Source: Orthonyx spaldingii
Lineage: Eukaryota; Chordata; Aves; Passeriformes; Orthonychidae
Direction of reading: 5' to 3'
Length of the DNA stretch: 64,000 bases
Assembly (NCBI GenBank): GCA_013397795.1
Contig: VZTJ01001736.1
Location: 915,832-979,831, forward strand
Shown: in pieces, positions 52,426-64,000 of the stretch
Position numbering within the stretch: the stretch's first letter is position 1
Layout: the number at the start of each line of letters is the position of its first letter
Translations under genes and position numbers: made by a program
Notes under the pieces: generated by a model
The model's database searches: none
Told to the model about the DNA's origin: nothing
What the model saw: the letters and a program-made list of their open reading frames with translations, nothing else

Positions 52426-54949
52426 GTGTGATTTGCTCTTTGTAAGTTTTCTCAGGGTGACAGATCACTTAACTAAATATCTGCAAATATCCAGTATTAA
52501 ACCAGTGTGAACTAAACCTGTACTCTTGCTGATATGCATCATTTGCCCCCCAAGAACATCCAGTGCATCCAAATCACTTCCTGAAGTTCTCCCCTCCACC
52601 ATCACTGGGTAAAGGGAAGTACAGGCTATCATTAATCCAAAACCACACACACCTTTCTGGCTGGCCACTGGCAGAAACATATATAAAATTTACATCTTAA
52701 TATATAATGAATATATAACAATTGAGCTTTCCCTGCCTTTTTATTCTGTGCAGAAACTAATTCCTCTTCATCATTGTCCTCTATCCTGACCAACAGTTTT
52801 TATGAACTCAGTTTTGGTACTGCTCTGTTTCTGTCAAATAAGTTAAGCATGGCTAAAGGATTGAGGTGATACCACATGAAAGACTTAGGAAAATAAGACA
52901 GGCAAAAATCTTGATCACATAAAGCTTGTGTCTTTAGGAATTATGGCTAAAATTCCTGCATAAATACTATGAAAAATTTTAAGTATTTTGACAAAGAACA
53001 ACTGGATAGGAATGAAAGTCAAATTTTAAAAAGGGGATGATAGGAACTAATTTAGAGAGACCAAATTGCAGTTCCTACATTGCACAACACAACATATGGG
53101 AATATATTATGCAAGCTACTGGAATTATAACAGAGTGCTGACAAATGCAACAACACAAAAACAGTGATTAAAATCCACCTGATCAAAACAGCATTCCTGA
53201 ATTTTGAGAATTTGTAAAAAAGTAGGTTATCAACCACATGTATTACATAAACCTAGGTTAAATCACAACACTAGGCAGAGAAGAAGCATATGTGTAAATA
53301 TGCAAATCATTTATTACTGATATTTAAATAACTTCGCCCTCTGAAATTCTGCTGCATCAAAGCCAGACAAAATTCACAAACTCCAAAGCTTGCCAATTTA
53401 TCTCCCACAGTTGGATGCAATGCATTTTCAGTAATAATTAACTTTAAAAGTGCTCCTGTTTTCAGTCACCAAATACTTGAATGTGGATCTCAACTGACAA
53501 AGGTATGATTCTTATCCTTCACGAAACAGTTAAAGCTATAATCTCCATCCCTTCATCATACAGAATATTTAGGAGATTATGGGGACAGTAACATCGAGGC
53601 AACACAGAAGCCACACATGGCTCAAAAGGCTTGGGCTCGACTTAAACATCTCTGTAAAGGGGTTTTTGAGCACTTTTGAGGATGCTGTGCTAGGCAAGAC
53701 TCGGTGAACCAACACTGACATCAAGTGGCTTCGCTCGGTATTTTCCCTTGGTTATTGCAGGATGCAAGAGCACTGCTCCGATCTGATGCTGTCTTGTGAC
53801 ATGATGGGTTTTGAACTGCATGATATTAACTGTATAGGTTATCAACACAGTTGAAAATCAGATTTCTGTAACATCAAAAAAAGTTTACTCACTACATTTC
53901 AAATGTGTTTACTGGTCAGAAATTTAAGACAGGAGGTCACCTGATAGATTAGCAAGGTACTGAACCACGGGAGCTCGTAATGCTCAGGCACAGTCTGCCC
54001 TGAGCACATCTAATGAATGACAAAGGGAGTGTAGAAAAGGCAAAAAATAATAATGTAATAACACAACCCTCCTCTTAAACTCTGTCCCTGATGAAATCCT
54101 TACAGCTGTCTGCTAATAAATTGCCATACAGGTGCTAATCAAATTTAAAAAAAATAAATTATTAGTAAGTTATATTAGATAATTTTAGCATATCTAAAAT
54201 GAGAATAAGAAATGCAGTAGTGTCCATTTCTTATGGAAAATATCTGTAAAGAAAATGTAATTTTTCATTTCCTTTTAATGTTGTTTCTAGCAGCTGTTTG
54301 AAGATTGCCTTCAAATTAGTAAAAGAGAGCCTTTTTCCTTTCTTTTTAAACTGGGTTAAGTGTCACAGAATGGACTAGAAACAGATTTAAGAACTCTTAC
54401 ATTTGAGAACACACCTTAATAGCCAAAATACATAAATCTATATACACAACCACTGGCATTTAACAGAAATATTTTGTGGTAACCCCTTACCCTGTACACA
54501 GATTTGTCTGTGCAAAAGGGATGCAGTTTAAGGTTTCAATATCAAAAATGCATGTTGAAGAAATATTTAAATCACAGGCATTCATATTATTTCACTTAAC
54601 CAAATGTTACAATAGAGAGAGTAAATCAGATTTTCTGATTATTGAGTGCCCAAACCAGTCTATAAGCCACACAAATAAAGGAGAACTTTTCAACTTAGGA
54701 AACCAAAAAATTCAAACTCAAGTGACCCCTTCTCTGGCATATCTTATTGACTGGTGGGTACTCAGCAGCCTATGGAACGGAGTAACCACACCACAGAAGC
54801 AGATCTTCACTGGTTTCAGTTCTAGTCTCAACCTTTAGAGAACGAGATTCAAAGTCTCTACTCACTCCAGATATCCTTTCATTTCAAATCAGTGGGTACT
54901 GAGTATTTAAGCACATCTTGAAGAATATCCATTCAAAAGTCTGAGACCT

Positions 54950-55640
54950 AATCTGTAAGAGATGGTGCTGAGACCTGGCCCACCAGAGGCTGTGGGACAC
55001 TGAGGCATGGATGCACCTGGGAGGGCCAAACCTGAGCTCTTGTTGAAGAACACAGTCAGTGCAGGTAGCTCAGGGTGCAGATGCAGTGGCAGGTGCATGC
55101 TGAGCTCTGCATGGCAGGAGACCATGGCAAGAGGCCACGAACTGCTAAGGGCAGGGGACCTGTGGCACCAGCCAGCTGACCTGACTCTAAGAGACACAGC
55201 AGGAGACAATGAACCAACAGGAAGACCCCAGGCTATTGCAGGTCTAAGGTAAGGTTATAAAAGCCCCAGGTAGTCTTTTATTCAGGCTCCACTTCTCAGC
55301 ACAAGCTGTCATTCTGTTATTGAACCATGATTAAATTATTTTAAGGACTCAGAGGTCTAAGACTCTGGTATGGGAAACCTGGGGTCGAGCCAGTAAGAAA
55401 ACCTGCTTGGAGTATGTGAGTGTGGAGTGTGTAGGGAGTCATGCAGGGCACCCATTGGGTCGCTGGGGCCTCCCCCTGTGAAGGGACCACAGCCCCAGCT
55501 CAGGCAGTGGGAGTGTGACTGCTTGAGTGGCTCCTGGATGGTCAGACAGGAAAGTTTCCTTAACACCTCCCATGACAAGGTTCTGTTTCCCCTGGAATTA
55601 AGGTGCAAGAGTCTTGTGAGTTAGACAAACAGCAGATAGG
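54950..55640 (+). mobile_element. Candidate solo LTR (endogenous retrovirus-like), sense
   Basis: A GC-richer block of about 700 bp carries promoter- and polyadenylation-like signals in LTR order. A TATA-like TTATAAAAG lies at 55255-55263, and about 70 bp further on an ATTAAA hexamer at 55330-55335, in a stretch (ACAAGCTGTCATTCTGTTAT) that resembles the R region of LTRs. No second LTR or coding remnant is adjacent. The boundaries are guessed from composition, and a non-viral origin is possible. Confidence 0.4.
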
Positions 55641-55825
55641 TCTAAAATGTAACTATGTTCAAGAAGCACAACTCATCAAGTTAACATTTACTTAAATGAA
55701 CATAATGTTGTCATCAACCACAGAACATTCAGGTGCTCACTTATTACGGTTTATCTCATGAGAGAACTATTTGGGAACCAGTATCATGAAACAAGTATTC
55801 CTGAAGGACTTTATCTCCAGTTGTC

Positions 55826-55965
55826 CTTAGAAGCATAGAACAATTTAAGAGGGGAAGGACACCTGAAGGCCATCTCATCCAAATATTTCCTCAAAGAATG
55901 GATAACTTCAAAGCCAGAACAAGTTGCTCAGGACCTTGCTCAGGAGGGACAAACTGTTCTTGTGC
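55826..55965 (-). repeat. CR1 LINE fragment, antisense, diverged
   Basis: Blocks AGAAGCATAGAACAATTTAA, GGGGAAGGACACCTGAAGGC, CATCTCATCCAAATA and GTTGCTCAGGACCTTGCTCA follow the antisense CR1 3' end, but with many differences. The ends are approximate. Confidence 0.7.
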
Positions 55966-57492
55966 TTAACCCCCTCACTGCATTAATTTCTTTTGAGGGT
56001 TACATCATTTTATGGCAGTGGAACAAATACTAAACCAGAGATTATCCCAAAATATGTAACCTTTCTTCAATAGTAAGTTTTTTGTTCTGACACCCTAAAG
56101 AGAGAGGATATCACTATCTGAGTAATCAGCAATACCCTCCAGACCCTTTGACAGATGAAATCCCTTCTTTAGCATCCTGTGATATCTTATCACACTCTTT
56201 TCTCCATGAGCAAAAACCTCTTAGTGCCTCATTTCTACCCTCTCTTACAACAAACTGTGGTGCTCTTAAGTATTTTACAGACACATCAGTCAGTGAAAGT
56301 GTTAATCAGGAAAACCTGCACTTTTAGAGTGTCCATGTTCTTCACTCATTAGCTTAATTTCATCCAGCTGAAACAGATACTTAATTACCTCACTGAGGAA
56401 ACTAAGTTAACAGTGTATTTATAAAGCAACATATTAACACAGATCTGTAGGCTGTAATAATATAAATCACAGTGGTAGTAGATTTTACAGCACACTACAG
56501 AAAGTACAGTCATTCAAAAAAGAAAAAAGCCTTTGAAGTGTAATAATTAAAATTTAGTATTTAAGTAGCTAATATCTTCCTGCCCTCAGAGACAGGAAAC
56601 TGACAGAATTTCAGGATCACAGCTGAGTAAATTCCACGCAGCCTGTGGAAAAGCTAAACCAGTTCTTGAAAGTAAATAATCCAAAAGCATTACCATATCC
56701 ACATAGTCCTTTCTTTCCTCATCATCATTTAAAATATCTGAAAAGATATTTTATGAGACCACTACCTTGTAGTCTGCACACTTAACAGAAACTTTCACAT
56801 GAAGAATGCACAGTGGATACTGAATAAAAAAAAGGGGTTACTCTTCAAACTTGAGACCAAAAAGACTTGAGCAATTTTTCTCCCCAAAGTTGTTGTTTGC
56901 CAAACTGACTTAATAATTATCAGCAAATATACAAGAAATCCGTTGCTGCCAACTTAAAGGGCAGACAAAAGATCTGTGCTAATAATAATCTGAATTGTAA
57001 CATCAACTTTTACTAGTTCCAGAAGTAAGCATGAAAGATACATAGAGACATAAGAATATTAATTTTCTAAATGACTTTACTACTACAAGACAGTAACTTC
57101 AGAAACGTCACACAATGAACAGCTGCACTGAACTAGCATGCTTACTTCAACAAAAATTCTCATTCTTGCCTGGGACATGGTGAGTAGAACACACACAAAA
57201 TATTTAAGTTTGAAAGAATGTATTTTAAACTTCCCCATACGTGCATCCATAGATTATAAAAATATAATAATTCCAAGTTCCAAATGTATAAAAATAATTC
57301 AAACAAAATTTCCCAATATACTTGCCAAGTGCCCTGAAATCAGGAACATTGCTACTCCTTCAGCAATTTGTTCCAAAGTGGAGGAACAAAAACAACCCAC
57401 TGGTACACTGGTGCTGGGTGACTGAGAATACCATGACTCACATGCCAGGTGCTTAAGAATCCATTAAAATGTACCAAAAAAAAAAAAAAAAA

Positions 57493-57567
57493 NNNNNNNN
57501 NNNNNNNNNNNNNNNNNNNNNNNNNNNNNNNNNNNNNNNNNNNNNNNNNNNNNNNNNNNNNNNNNNN
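57493..57567. other. Assembly gap (75 N) inside an A-rich tract
   Basis: Seventy-five N flanked by about 17 A on the left and an A/G-rich run on the right. The true sequence is probably a longer A-rich simple repeat that could not be read through. A 78-codon frame spanning the gap is not meaningful. Confidence 0.98.
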
Positions 57568-60500
57568 AAAAGAAAAAAAAAGACTGCTTATTCATATATG
57601 CCATGTAGATGAGTCTATATATTTTATTCAAAATGCCCACTACACAGATCCATACTCCCCAAATCCCAAACCACAGTCCATTTAAACTTGCATAAAATTA
57701 CAGAATAATTGCAAAGAAAACCCAACAAAATGCTGCTACTTGTCCATTTTATGCAACTGTGTACTACTTTATACAATTGATTATATAAAATGTAATTCTG
57801 TATATGATCATGCTTGCCTGTCCTGGACTCTATGATTTGGACAATTTGTTCTAATTGTTACTGATCTATATTTACAGCAAAAAAATCTCTTCTAGGTGAC
57901 CTTGAACAATGCATTCTGTCTTTATAGCGCTGCCTCACATGCTAATTAAAATACACTCTTTTTCTCTCCTGATGTGATTGCTAATGACCTCATTTATGAA
58001 GAAAAGGCAGTAGTTTTGTGCTTTCTTAATTATCAGCTGTTACTTAGATTAGACAATTTAAAAATCAATAATAGTAAATTATGTAGTCTCAGCAAACATC
58101 TCAAGGTTTTGAACATGATGCCTTTCCTGGGCCTCCAAGGCAATTATCTACGTCACACAACAGAGTATGTCTTGTTTTTCCTAGGAATGTGAAAATGGCA
58201 CCAACTAGAGAGTGGAGGACATCTGATAAAGATGGCTGGCATACACCATTCTGTACTGCCTGAGGGAGCAGGGAGGAAGGATGCTCATCAGAGCGAGAGA
58301 AAAGCACCACTGCTACTGGACAACAGTTACAGAATTTTACATTTTACCAAATAGTCCACATTTGTCCTAGATAGCTCCAAACCTTATGAAGTTACTACTC
58401 TTCCTTGTCACAGAGAGGGAGTACAGATAACTGAGGTCATTTCTTGCCAATTCTCTCTCCTACATACTTCAAATCCTGTATTTTTAAGATACAGAAACCC
58501 AGTGATTGATGCAACCTATTTAAATACTTTTTGGAAAGCAATCAAGAAGACAGTGCTTTTCATTATACATGCATTTAAAATATTATGTGGAAAATATAAA
58601 AATCTGTATCATTGTCTCAGCCTCGTTTAGTCTAATCCCGTAAACAATGCAAACACAAAACCTACATCTTACTAAATTAAAAAGGAATAAAATCTAAGAG
58701 ATTAAATTCTCATAGCTGTTATGGAAAGATTCCTCCTGACCCCAGTGATTGCTTAATTGACTGTGGAGTGCTTTGTTAAGTAAAAATGTTCTTGAGCATA
58801 TGGCTGGATAGTTTGCTGAGTCAGGTGCTTAGCAGTTGCTTTTGTTTAGTTCCTGATCTTTCCAAATGAACTTTTTTCCTTTCCCCCCCCATCTTTTCTT
58901 TTCCATTGCACTTCTAAAATTTAAACTTTTTAGCTCTTGTGCTGCCCTTGTCTTCTCTTACACTGGTTAACAAACAATTTTCCTCATCTTATGCAAGATT
59001 TCTTTGTTCTGATTTCCATATTCCATACAGGCATTTCCCTTCCACCCTGTTGAAACCTGTCCCCATGTGATCAAATGCACTGATGCAATTATTCACTGGG
59101 GGTTTCTTAATCACAGATCAGTTTCACACTATCACAGTTTAGAATTACTTCCCTCAAATGAATCATTCATTCAGAAATGTGCAGTATTTGTAAGTTAGAC
59201 ATTAGGCAGAACAGTGCATAAAATAAGGCATATATAGCACAGATTTGTTGTTTCAAACTATAATTACTTTGAGTTAATTTTGCCACAGCTGAAATTATAA
59301 TAGGATTTCACTGGAGAGAGGGGAAACTTTCCAAGATACAGTAATTAAAAAAAAAAATCCAACTTGCTACAAAACACATCTTGGGACAATTTCTACAGAA
59401 AACTTAGAAGAAGAAAGGGAGAAACTTTGATTAACTCAGAGAGACTATTCTGACTTTTCCAGACTTCAAAGAAATCTGGTATGCTTACTTATGCATTTTA
59501 AATGAGAAACAAGACTAATTTCACCTGCCCATACTGACACCAGTTTTTCAAATGTAACAATCATTTTGGTCTCCATGGACAGAGGAGCTCTGTGCATGAT
59601 CCTCTCTTCCATTTCAGATACTCTGTGTCCATCCATAAATGGAAGAAGGAAAAGTTATTTAGCAGCTCATGAGAAGACAAAGCAGTGAGATGTCTCACAA
59701 CCCTCCTTTACACAAACTGGAAAGAACTACAAAGGAGTAATGAGAACCTACACTGGAGCCCAAACATTTGGGCAGCTGTTAGAGACGGTGCTTTGCTGCA
59801 CCATGATTCTGTTTTCCAACTCTTCTTTGACCTTCTGCTGCCTCAAGCCATCTTACATCCCAGTGGCTGATAAATGAGGTCCCTGTCTGCCATCAAAGAC
59901 TTATTCTATCTGCCTGTATAATTAATATCTACCACTTAGATGTTGCTTTATTCATTTGTACATGTATTTGTAAATTGTGTTATTTAAAAGGTCAATAACT
60001 TTAACCAATGTCTATATAATATCAAACAGGAAACACTGTGAAACTTCATGTTTATTTTCCCAAGGTTTCTAAATGTTTAACCTGTATATGTGGATGTCTT
60101 TCTACATAGACAAGACATTGTGCTAGTGCCCATGTGAATATTTGCTCTGTGACAGCACTGTATAAACTTTACTAAACTTTTCTCCTCCCCATAGATGGAT
60201 TTTGATTTATCCCATACCCAATGGAAAAACATTATATATATTACATAAATTAGTTGAACATAAAAAATAAAACCTTAATAGGATCTCTTTACATACTTTA
60301 AATAAATGGCTTTTATAACATGTTTAATGTTATATCTTAGACTAGACAGCTATGAAAATAGTCTGGTCTTCTTGTGTTTGGAAGTACAATCTGATTGCAC
60401 ATAAAATGATGGTTTCTAAAGACCTTCAAAGGGAAAGCACAAATAAAGTCCCCTGACCAGCTCTGGTTTTGTCAGTTTTGTCACCTGCATATATTTGGGC

Positions 60501-62997
60501 ACCTACCACAGCTTTCCTAACATCCTCTTAATGGGATGGGGATATGAATTTAGTATGTTATTTTCACACTTTTATTCTACCTAGAAATCAGAATTAAGTG
60601 TTCTTTAAACACCCTCTTACTGAAACGTTCAGATTCAGGAAGGTGACAGAATATTTAGAGCATTGCCGAGATACCCCTCACAATTTGTACAGCAGTACAA
60701 AAGAAGTTCGTCTCTCAGCCAGTTTCATTGTTCAAAGCAAAAAGATAAAGCCCAAAGTCCCCATAGGCTCCATCACAGAGCCAAAAGTCTCCAGAAACGT
60801 TTGCGTTCCAGCAGTCTTTTTCTCTAAGCACAAAAAAAATCTGCATAGGAAAAAAAATCTGTACTTGTTTATGGAACTTTGACTTACTTATCCTGAAAGT
60901 TATTTACTATAAAAGTAGTAGACATACTAGAATTATTTCAAAATAAGTAAATTTGGATCAGTTGAAGAAGCTTACTAAGCTCGTCCTTAAATTCAAGCAC
61001 AATGAGATTCCCACTGAAATTACTAATTACATACTTAGGAATATATTTCATGAATCAGTTTTGTCTTTATAACAATATGATTGTTTCAAAAGGGCGAGAA
61101 ATAAGAAAACCATCTAATTTCAGGGGAGAGAAAAATTACATGAATGATCAGATTCTTAGCATAAAAGAAAGTAACAATAATCTTGATTCCAAATAAAATA
61201 ACCCACAGGAATAAAAACACAGGCAGAATATAAATATAGCATTTCTAAAGATAAAGTAATGCATGCTTCATTTTAAAGAATGCATTTGTTTCTAAATCAA
61301 GACATCCACACATCACATTTTAAAAGTCAATATCAAAACTAAGGAAAGGACTTATAGCAAAAATGCTGAAACATTTAGAAATAACACTTTAAGTACATCC
61401 AAACATTTTCTGCAACTTTAAAATTTGAACTCCAAGTCTCTAAATGAAAAAATGTTAATCAGAATATCAAATTAAAACACAAGAAAGAAGCCAGTCAAAA
61501 AGCAATCATATATCAATTGTTTATGGTTTACCCAATAAAACCCTGAATAACGTTTAAGCAATGTCATCTGCTTGATCTATCTGTTGCTGGAGTTTAAACA
61601 GCCAAAACCACCACCATTACAGAGTTACAAGGAATAATTATGTATATGAATAGATTACTGCTTTGGAATTCATTTTCTCTCCATCTGGTGTACATTTCAT
61701 TTTGACCACAAATGAGGCACTATCCTAGGAAACTAATTAACAATTATTGTAAACAATACCAAAGAGAGCAATCTGATTGATCTAGTGAGTGCATTCCCTG
61801 CTTGCTCCACAGCACAGCCACAGCATCCAATCCATGACTACACTGGGTAGGAGCACTGCATTGTCTCTATACTAGCATTTTTACTGTATGTAAATGTACT
61901 AGGTGTACATTTCACCTTTCTTTCATTTTATTGTGAAAATAAGAGGTGCTGCATATTTTTTCTGAAGAAACACCAGTGTGACGCCAATGTTTCAAACTTA
62001 CTTTCCACAAATCGCTACCCCCAGTACGGCTGAATTCGTTTCCTGTCAGATGTTCTATACAGTGTTGGTCCTTTCTAAATGGTTTCAAAGGAACAAAGGC
62101 TTCCAAGGGCACAATTTATACTCAAATTTTGTCTTCAAGGTTAATATTTAAATGTAGAGATCTTTAGGACAGGACCATTGTTATCTGTCACGTCATATGC
62201 AACCCTGAGCAAGGAGCAGACAGTAAAGTTGCTGAAGAAAACGTAAGTTTTCTGAAATCAAAAAAACAACTTAGATTATTTTTAATTTAGGAAGAGTAAA
62301 TTAATGTATTATTTATTTACTCTTTATCCTGCAGCATAAATAATATTGTAACTAGGATTGGACTTCACAAAAAACATCCACACTGATAAGTAACTGAGGG
62401 CCAGAAACTGAACTTGTGCATCAGATCCTTCCATGTCCACACTGCTTCATTTTTCACTTACTCCCTGCATCTTTTGGTCTGCAAACTGAGCAAAGTTTGG
62501 AGGAGGTTTCACTTCAAAAACTAGAGCCAAATGTCAGTATGGATAGGGTTACATCTGTTCTGCCTATTTCTGCATACTCAGTCCTTCAGTGCTATCCCAG
62601 AAGTTTTTCCATCCCCTCAAATCCCTAAAAATCCTCATGCTGCACTCTTAAACACTTATACATACCTTCACTTCCATTCTGTACAAAAGTTGCCCTCGTG
62701 AGCTGGACCAACTGTCCTCAGCTTGCATCAGAAACCTTAAAATAAGAGGAGCACATGGAGGATAAAGGTTGTTTCTTCAAGCCATGCACACCAAGCATGG
62801 TCCAGCAGAGAGCCTGGCAGTGGGCTGCAGAAGCCTTCTGCCCCGCTTTCCCCAGCAAGGTCCTGCCATGAGATGCATCCAGCAGATTAGTAATGTCTCG
62901 CTTCAAAATTCAAGACACTGTTAATATTACACTGTATTCAACATTCAGTTTAACAACTTCAAAAACCAAATGTGATTTCTATCCATAGCTAACATAT

Positions 62998-63450
62998 TGT
63001 TGTGGTTTAGGAATGGTACTCCCCAATTCAGTGCCCCCACCAAGATTCTCCCAAACCAGACACTGCTTGATTCCTCACCCTTCCCTCCTTCCCTTCCCCC
63101 TTTCTACTCCAGAGATGGAGTTGGGAATTGGAGGCATAAAAGGTGAAAATCACAGGTTAAGATAAGAACAGTTTACTGGAAACAGGAATGAGATAAGAAA
63201 ATGAACAGTAACAGCAAAAATATTAATAACAGAAGGTATAAGACAAAGAAACTATTTACACCAAACCATGTCAAATGCCATCTGACTCTTCCCCACCACA
63301 TCATGCTTTTTCCCACTGGAAAAGAATGTCCTTCATCTTGGAAACAAGTGAGAAACCCTTTCCCCCAACCCTGGCAATGACATAAGTTGGTATCGAGTAG
63401 CATTACGGTCTTGGCCATTCCCCCTCCTGCTGCTCTGGGCTGCAACCAGG
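62998..63450 (+). mobile_element. LTR fragment of an avian endogenous retrovirus-like element
   Basis: The segment begins TGTTGTGGTTTAGGAATGGT and contains GAGATGGAGTTGGGAATTGG, CACAGGTTAAGATAAGAACA and GTTTACTGGAAACAGGAATG, the order of blocks I recall from avian LTRs that start TGTTGTGGTTTA. It shares the GGAG..GGAATTGG..AAGTGA(A)AA..AAGATAA pattern with the fragment at 44931, so the two may be related families. The right end is uncertain; it is followed by a CR1 scrap. No retroviral coding sequence is attached. Confidence 0.55.
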
Positions 63451-63469
63451 ACACATGTCAAGAGATTTA

Positions 63470-63532
63470 AATTGCCTGAGCAGGGGGTTATGCCAGATGA
63501 TCTCAGGAGATCGTTTCCAACCATGACACTTC
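63470..63532 (+). repeat. CR1 LINE 3' end scrap, sense
   Basis: CCTGAGCAGGGGGTTATGCC, AGATGATCTCAGGAGATCGT and TTCCAACCATGACACTTCCA match the last 60 bp of CR1. Confidence 0.75.
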
Positions 63533-64000
63533 CATGGCTCTCAAGCTCCATGAAATGGATGACTTACCAGTAAGAACAAGGTAAGCACTATACAGATGTT
63601 GTAAACAGAACCTCAAGCTTCTCGCTCTTTTTTCACACTGTCAGCTGTGTCTATGGAAATGGGAACATAGCAACATCCATCTGGAAAGTTGTTTAAGCTG
63701 TTGTGAAATCCAGATGTTACTGTTGGCTGGGAGTAATTCCATGTTCAAATGGCTCTTAAGAGATTTAGTTTTCAAAGGTGTTGACCATCCTCAATCTTCC
63801 TTTCCATGTTCTACACTGGGACCCAAAATGCGTACATATTTGATGTTTTTAAAATGCTTTATAAAACCATAAATTATAAACCAGAATAAAGTCTTTAGTT
63901 AAGCAGCTGTATGAGAAACCAATCAAATATTCAGTCCTTCAGTGAATAGTACTGTAAATCCTCTTACCTAAGATCATCCAGAACTGGAAATATAAGAGTT

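Larger units (their letters stand above)
49027..64000. other. Upstream/intergenic DNA or 5' non-coding intron of SLC26A7
   Basis: No coding exon was recognised in these 15 kb. If the acceptor at 49027-49028 is used, part of this is the first intron of SLC26A7. In mammals the next gene upstream is LRRC69, but no leucine-rich-repeat exon was seen. Recognised content is CR1 pieces (52275-52425, 55826-55965, 63470-63532), LTR-like segments (54950-55640, 62998-63450), an assembly gap (57493-57567), and AT-rich DNA. Confidence 0.7.

Noticed and set aside
54476..54838. 120-codon plus-strand open frame
   Set aside because: No recognisable motif or splice pattern; treated as chance.
63541..64000. Exon-like splice patterns on the minus strand (donors near 63568 and 63968), considered as LRRC69 exons
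   Set aside because: The flanking frames contain stops or show no leucine-rich-repeat pattern.
1..64000. CRISPR array, operon, prophage or other prokaryote-type system
   Set aside because: No regularly spaced repeats and no tightly packed genes; spliced exons and CR1 elements show vertebrate nuclear DNA.

Overview
This is vertebrate nuclear DNA, almost certainly from a bird. The coding sequence is broken into short exons with GT/AG junctions separated by kilobases of AT-rich non-coding DNA. The interspersed repeats are CR1 LINE fragments plus LTR-like pieces of avian type. A run of 75 N and one isolated N show a draft assembly. The order or species cannot be read from the window. Protein and repeat comparisons are from memory of the families, not from searches.

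The only protein-coding gene I can support is SLC26A7, an anion exchanger/chloride transporter, on the minus strand. Ten coding exons were placed to the base: 48728-48920, 35551-35661, 31154-31326, 23401-23565, 15650-15802, 14220-14302, 12512-12659, 10347-10460, 7010-7087 and 5447-5542. Spliced, they give 1314 nt, or 438 codons, with no stop or frame break. That covers the N-terminus and most of the transmembrane domain. The last membrane segments and the cytoplasmic STAS domain are not in the window; the gene runs off the low-coordinate end. A 5' UTR segment (48921-49026) with an in-frame stop precedes the start. A strong acceptor-like sequence at its edge suggests one or more non-coding exons farther upstream.

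Layout: 1-5446 is intron 10; 5447-15802 holds exons 10 to 5 with introns of 1.3-3.3 kb; 15803-31153 is two 7.6 kb introns around exon 4; 31154-35661 holds exons 3 and 2; 35662-48727 is the 13 kb first coding intron; 49027-64000 is upstream DNA without a recognisable gene. The introns and upstream DNA carry sense and antisense CR1 pieces. One is an old CR1 with recognisable reverse-transcriptase remnants, split by a younger CR1 in the opposite orientation. There are also several LTR-like segments, simple repeats and homopolymers.

I found no operon, CRISPR array, RNA gene or previously undescribed system. The other open reading frames of 60-130 codons look like chance or repeat-derived frames. 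The points most worth a second look are the unresolved 5' end and promoter of the gene, a 31 bp duplication across an N that looks like an assembly artefact, the nested CR1 insertion, and the LTR-like segments.
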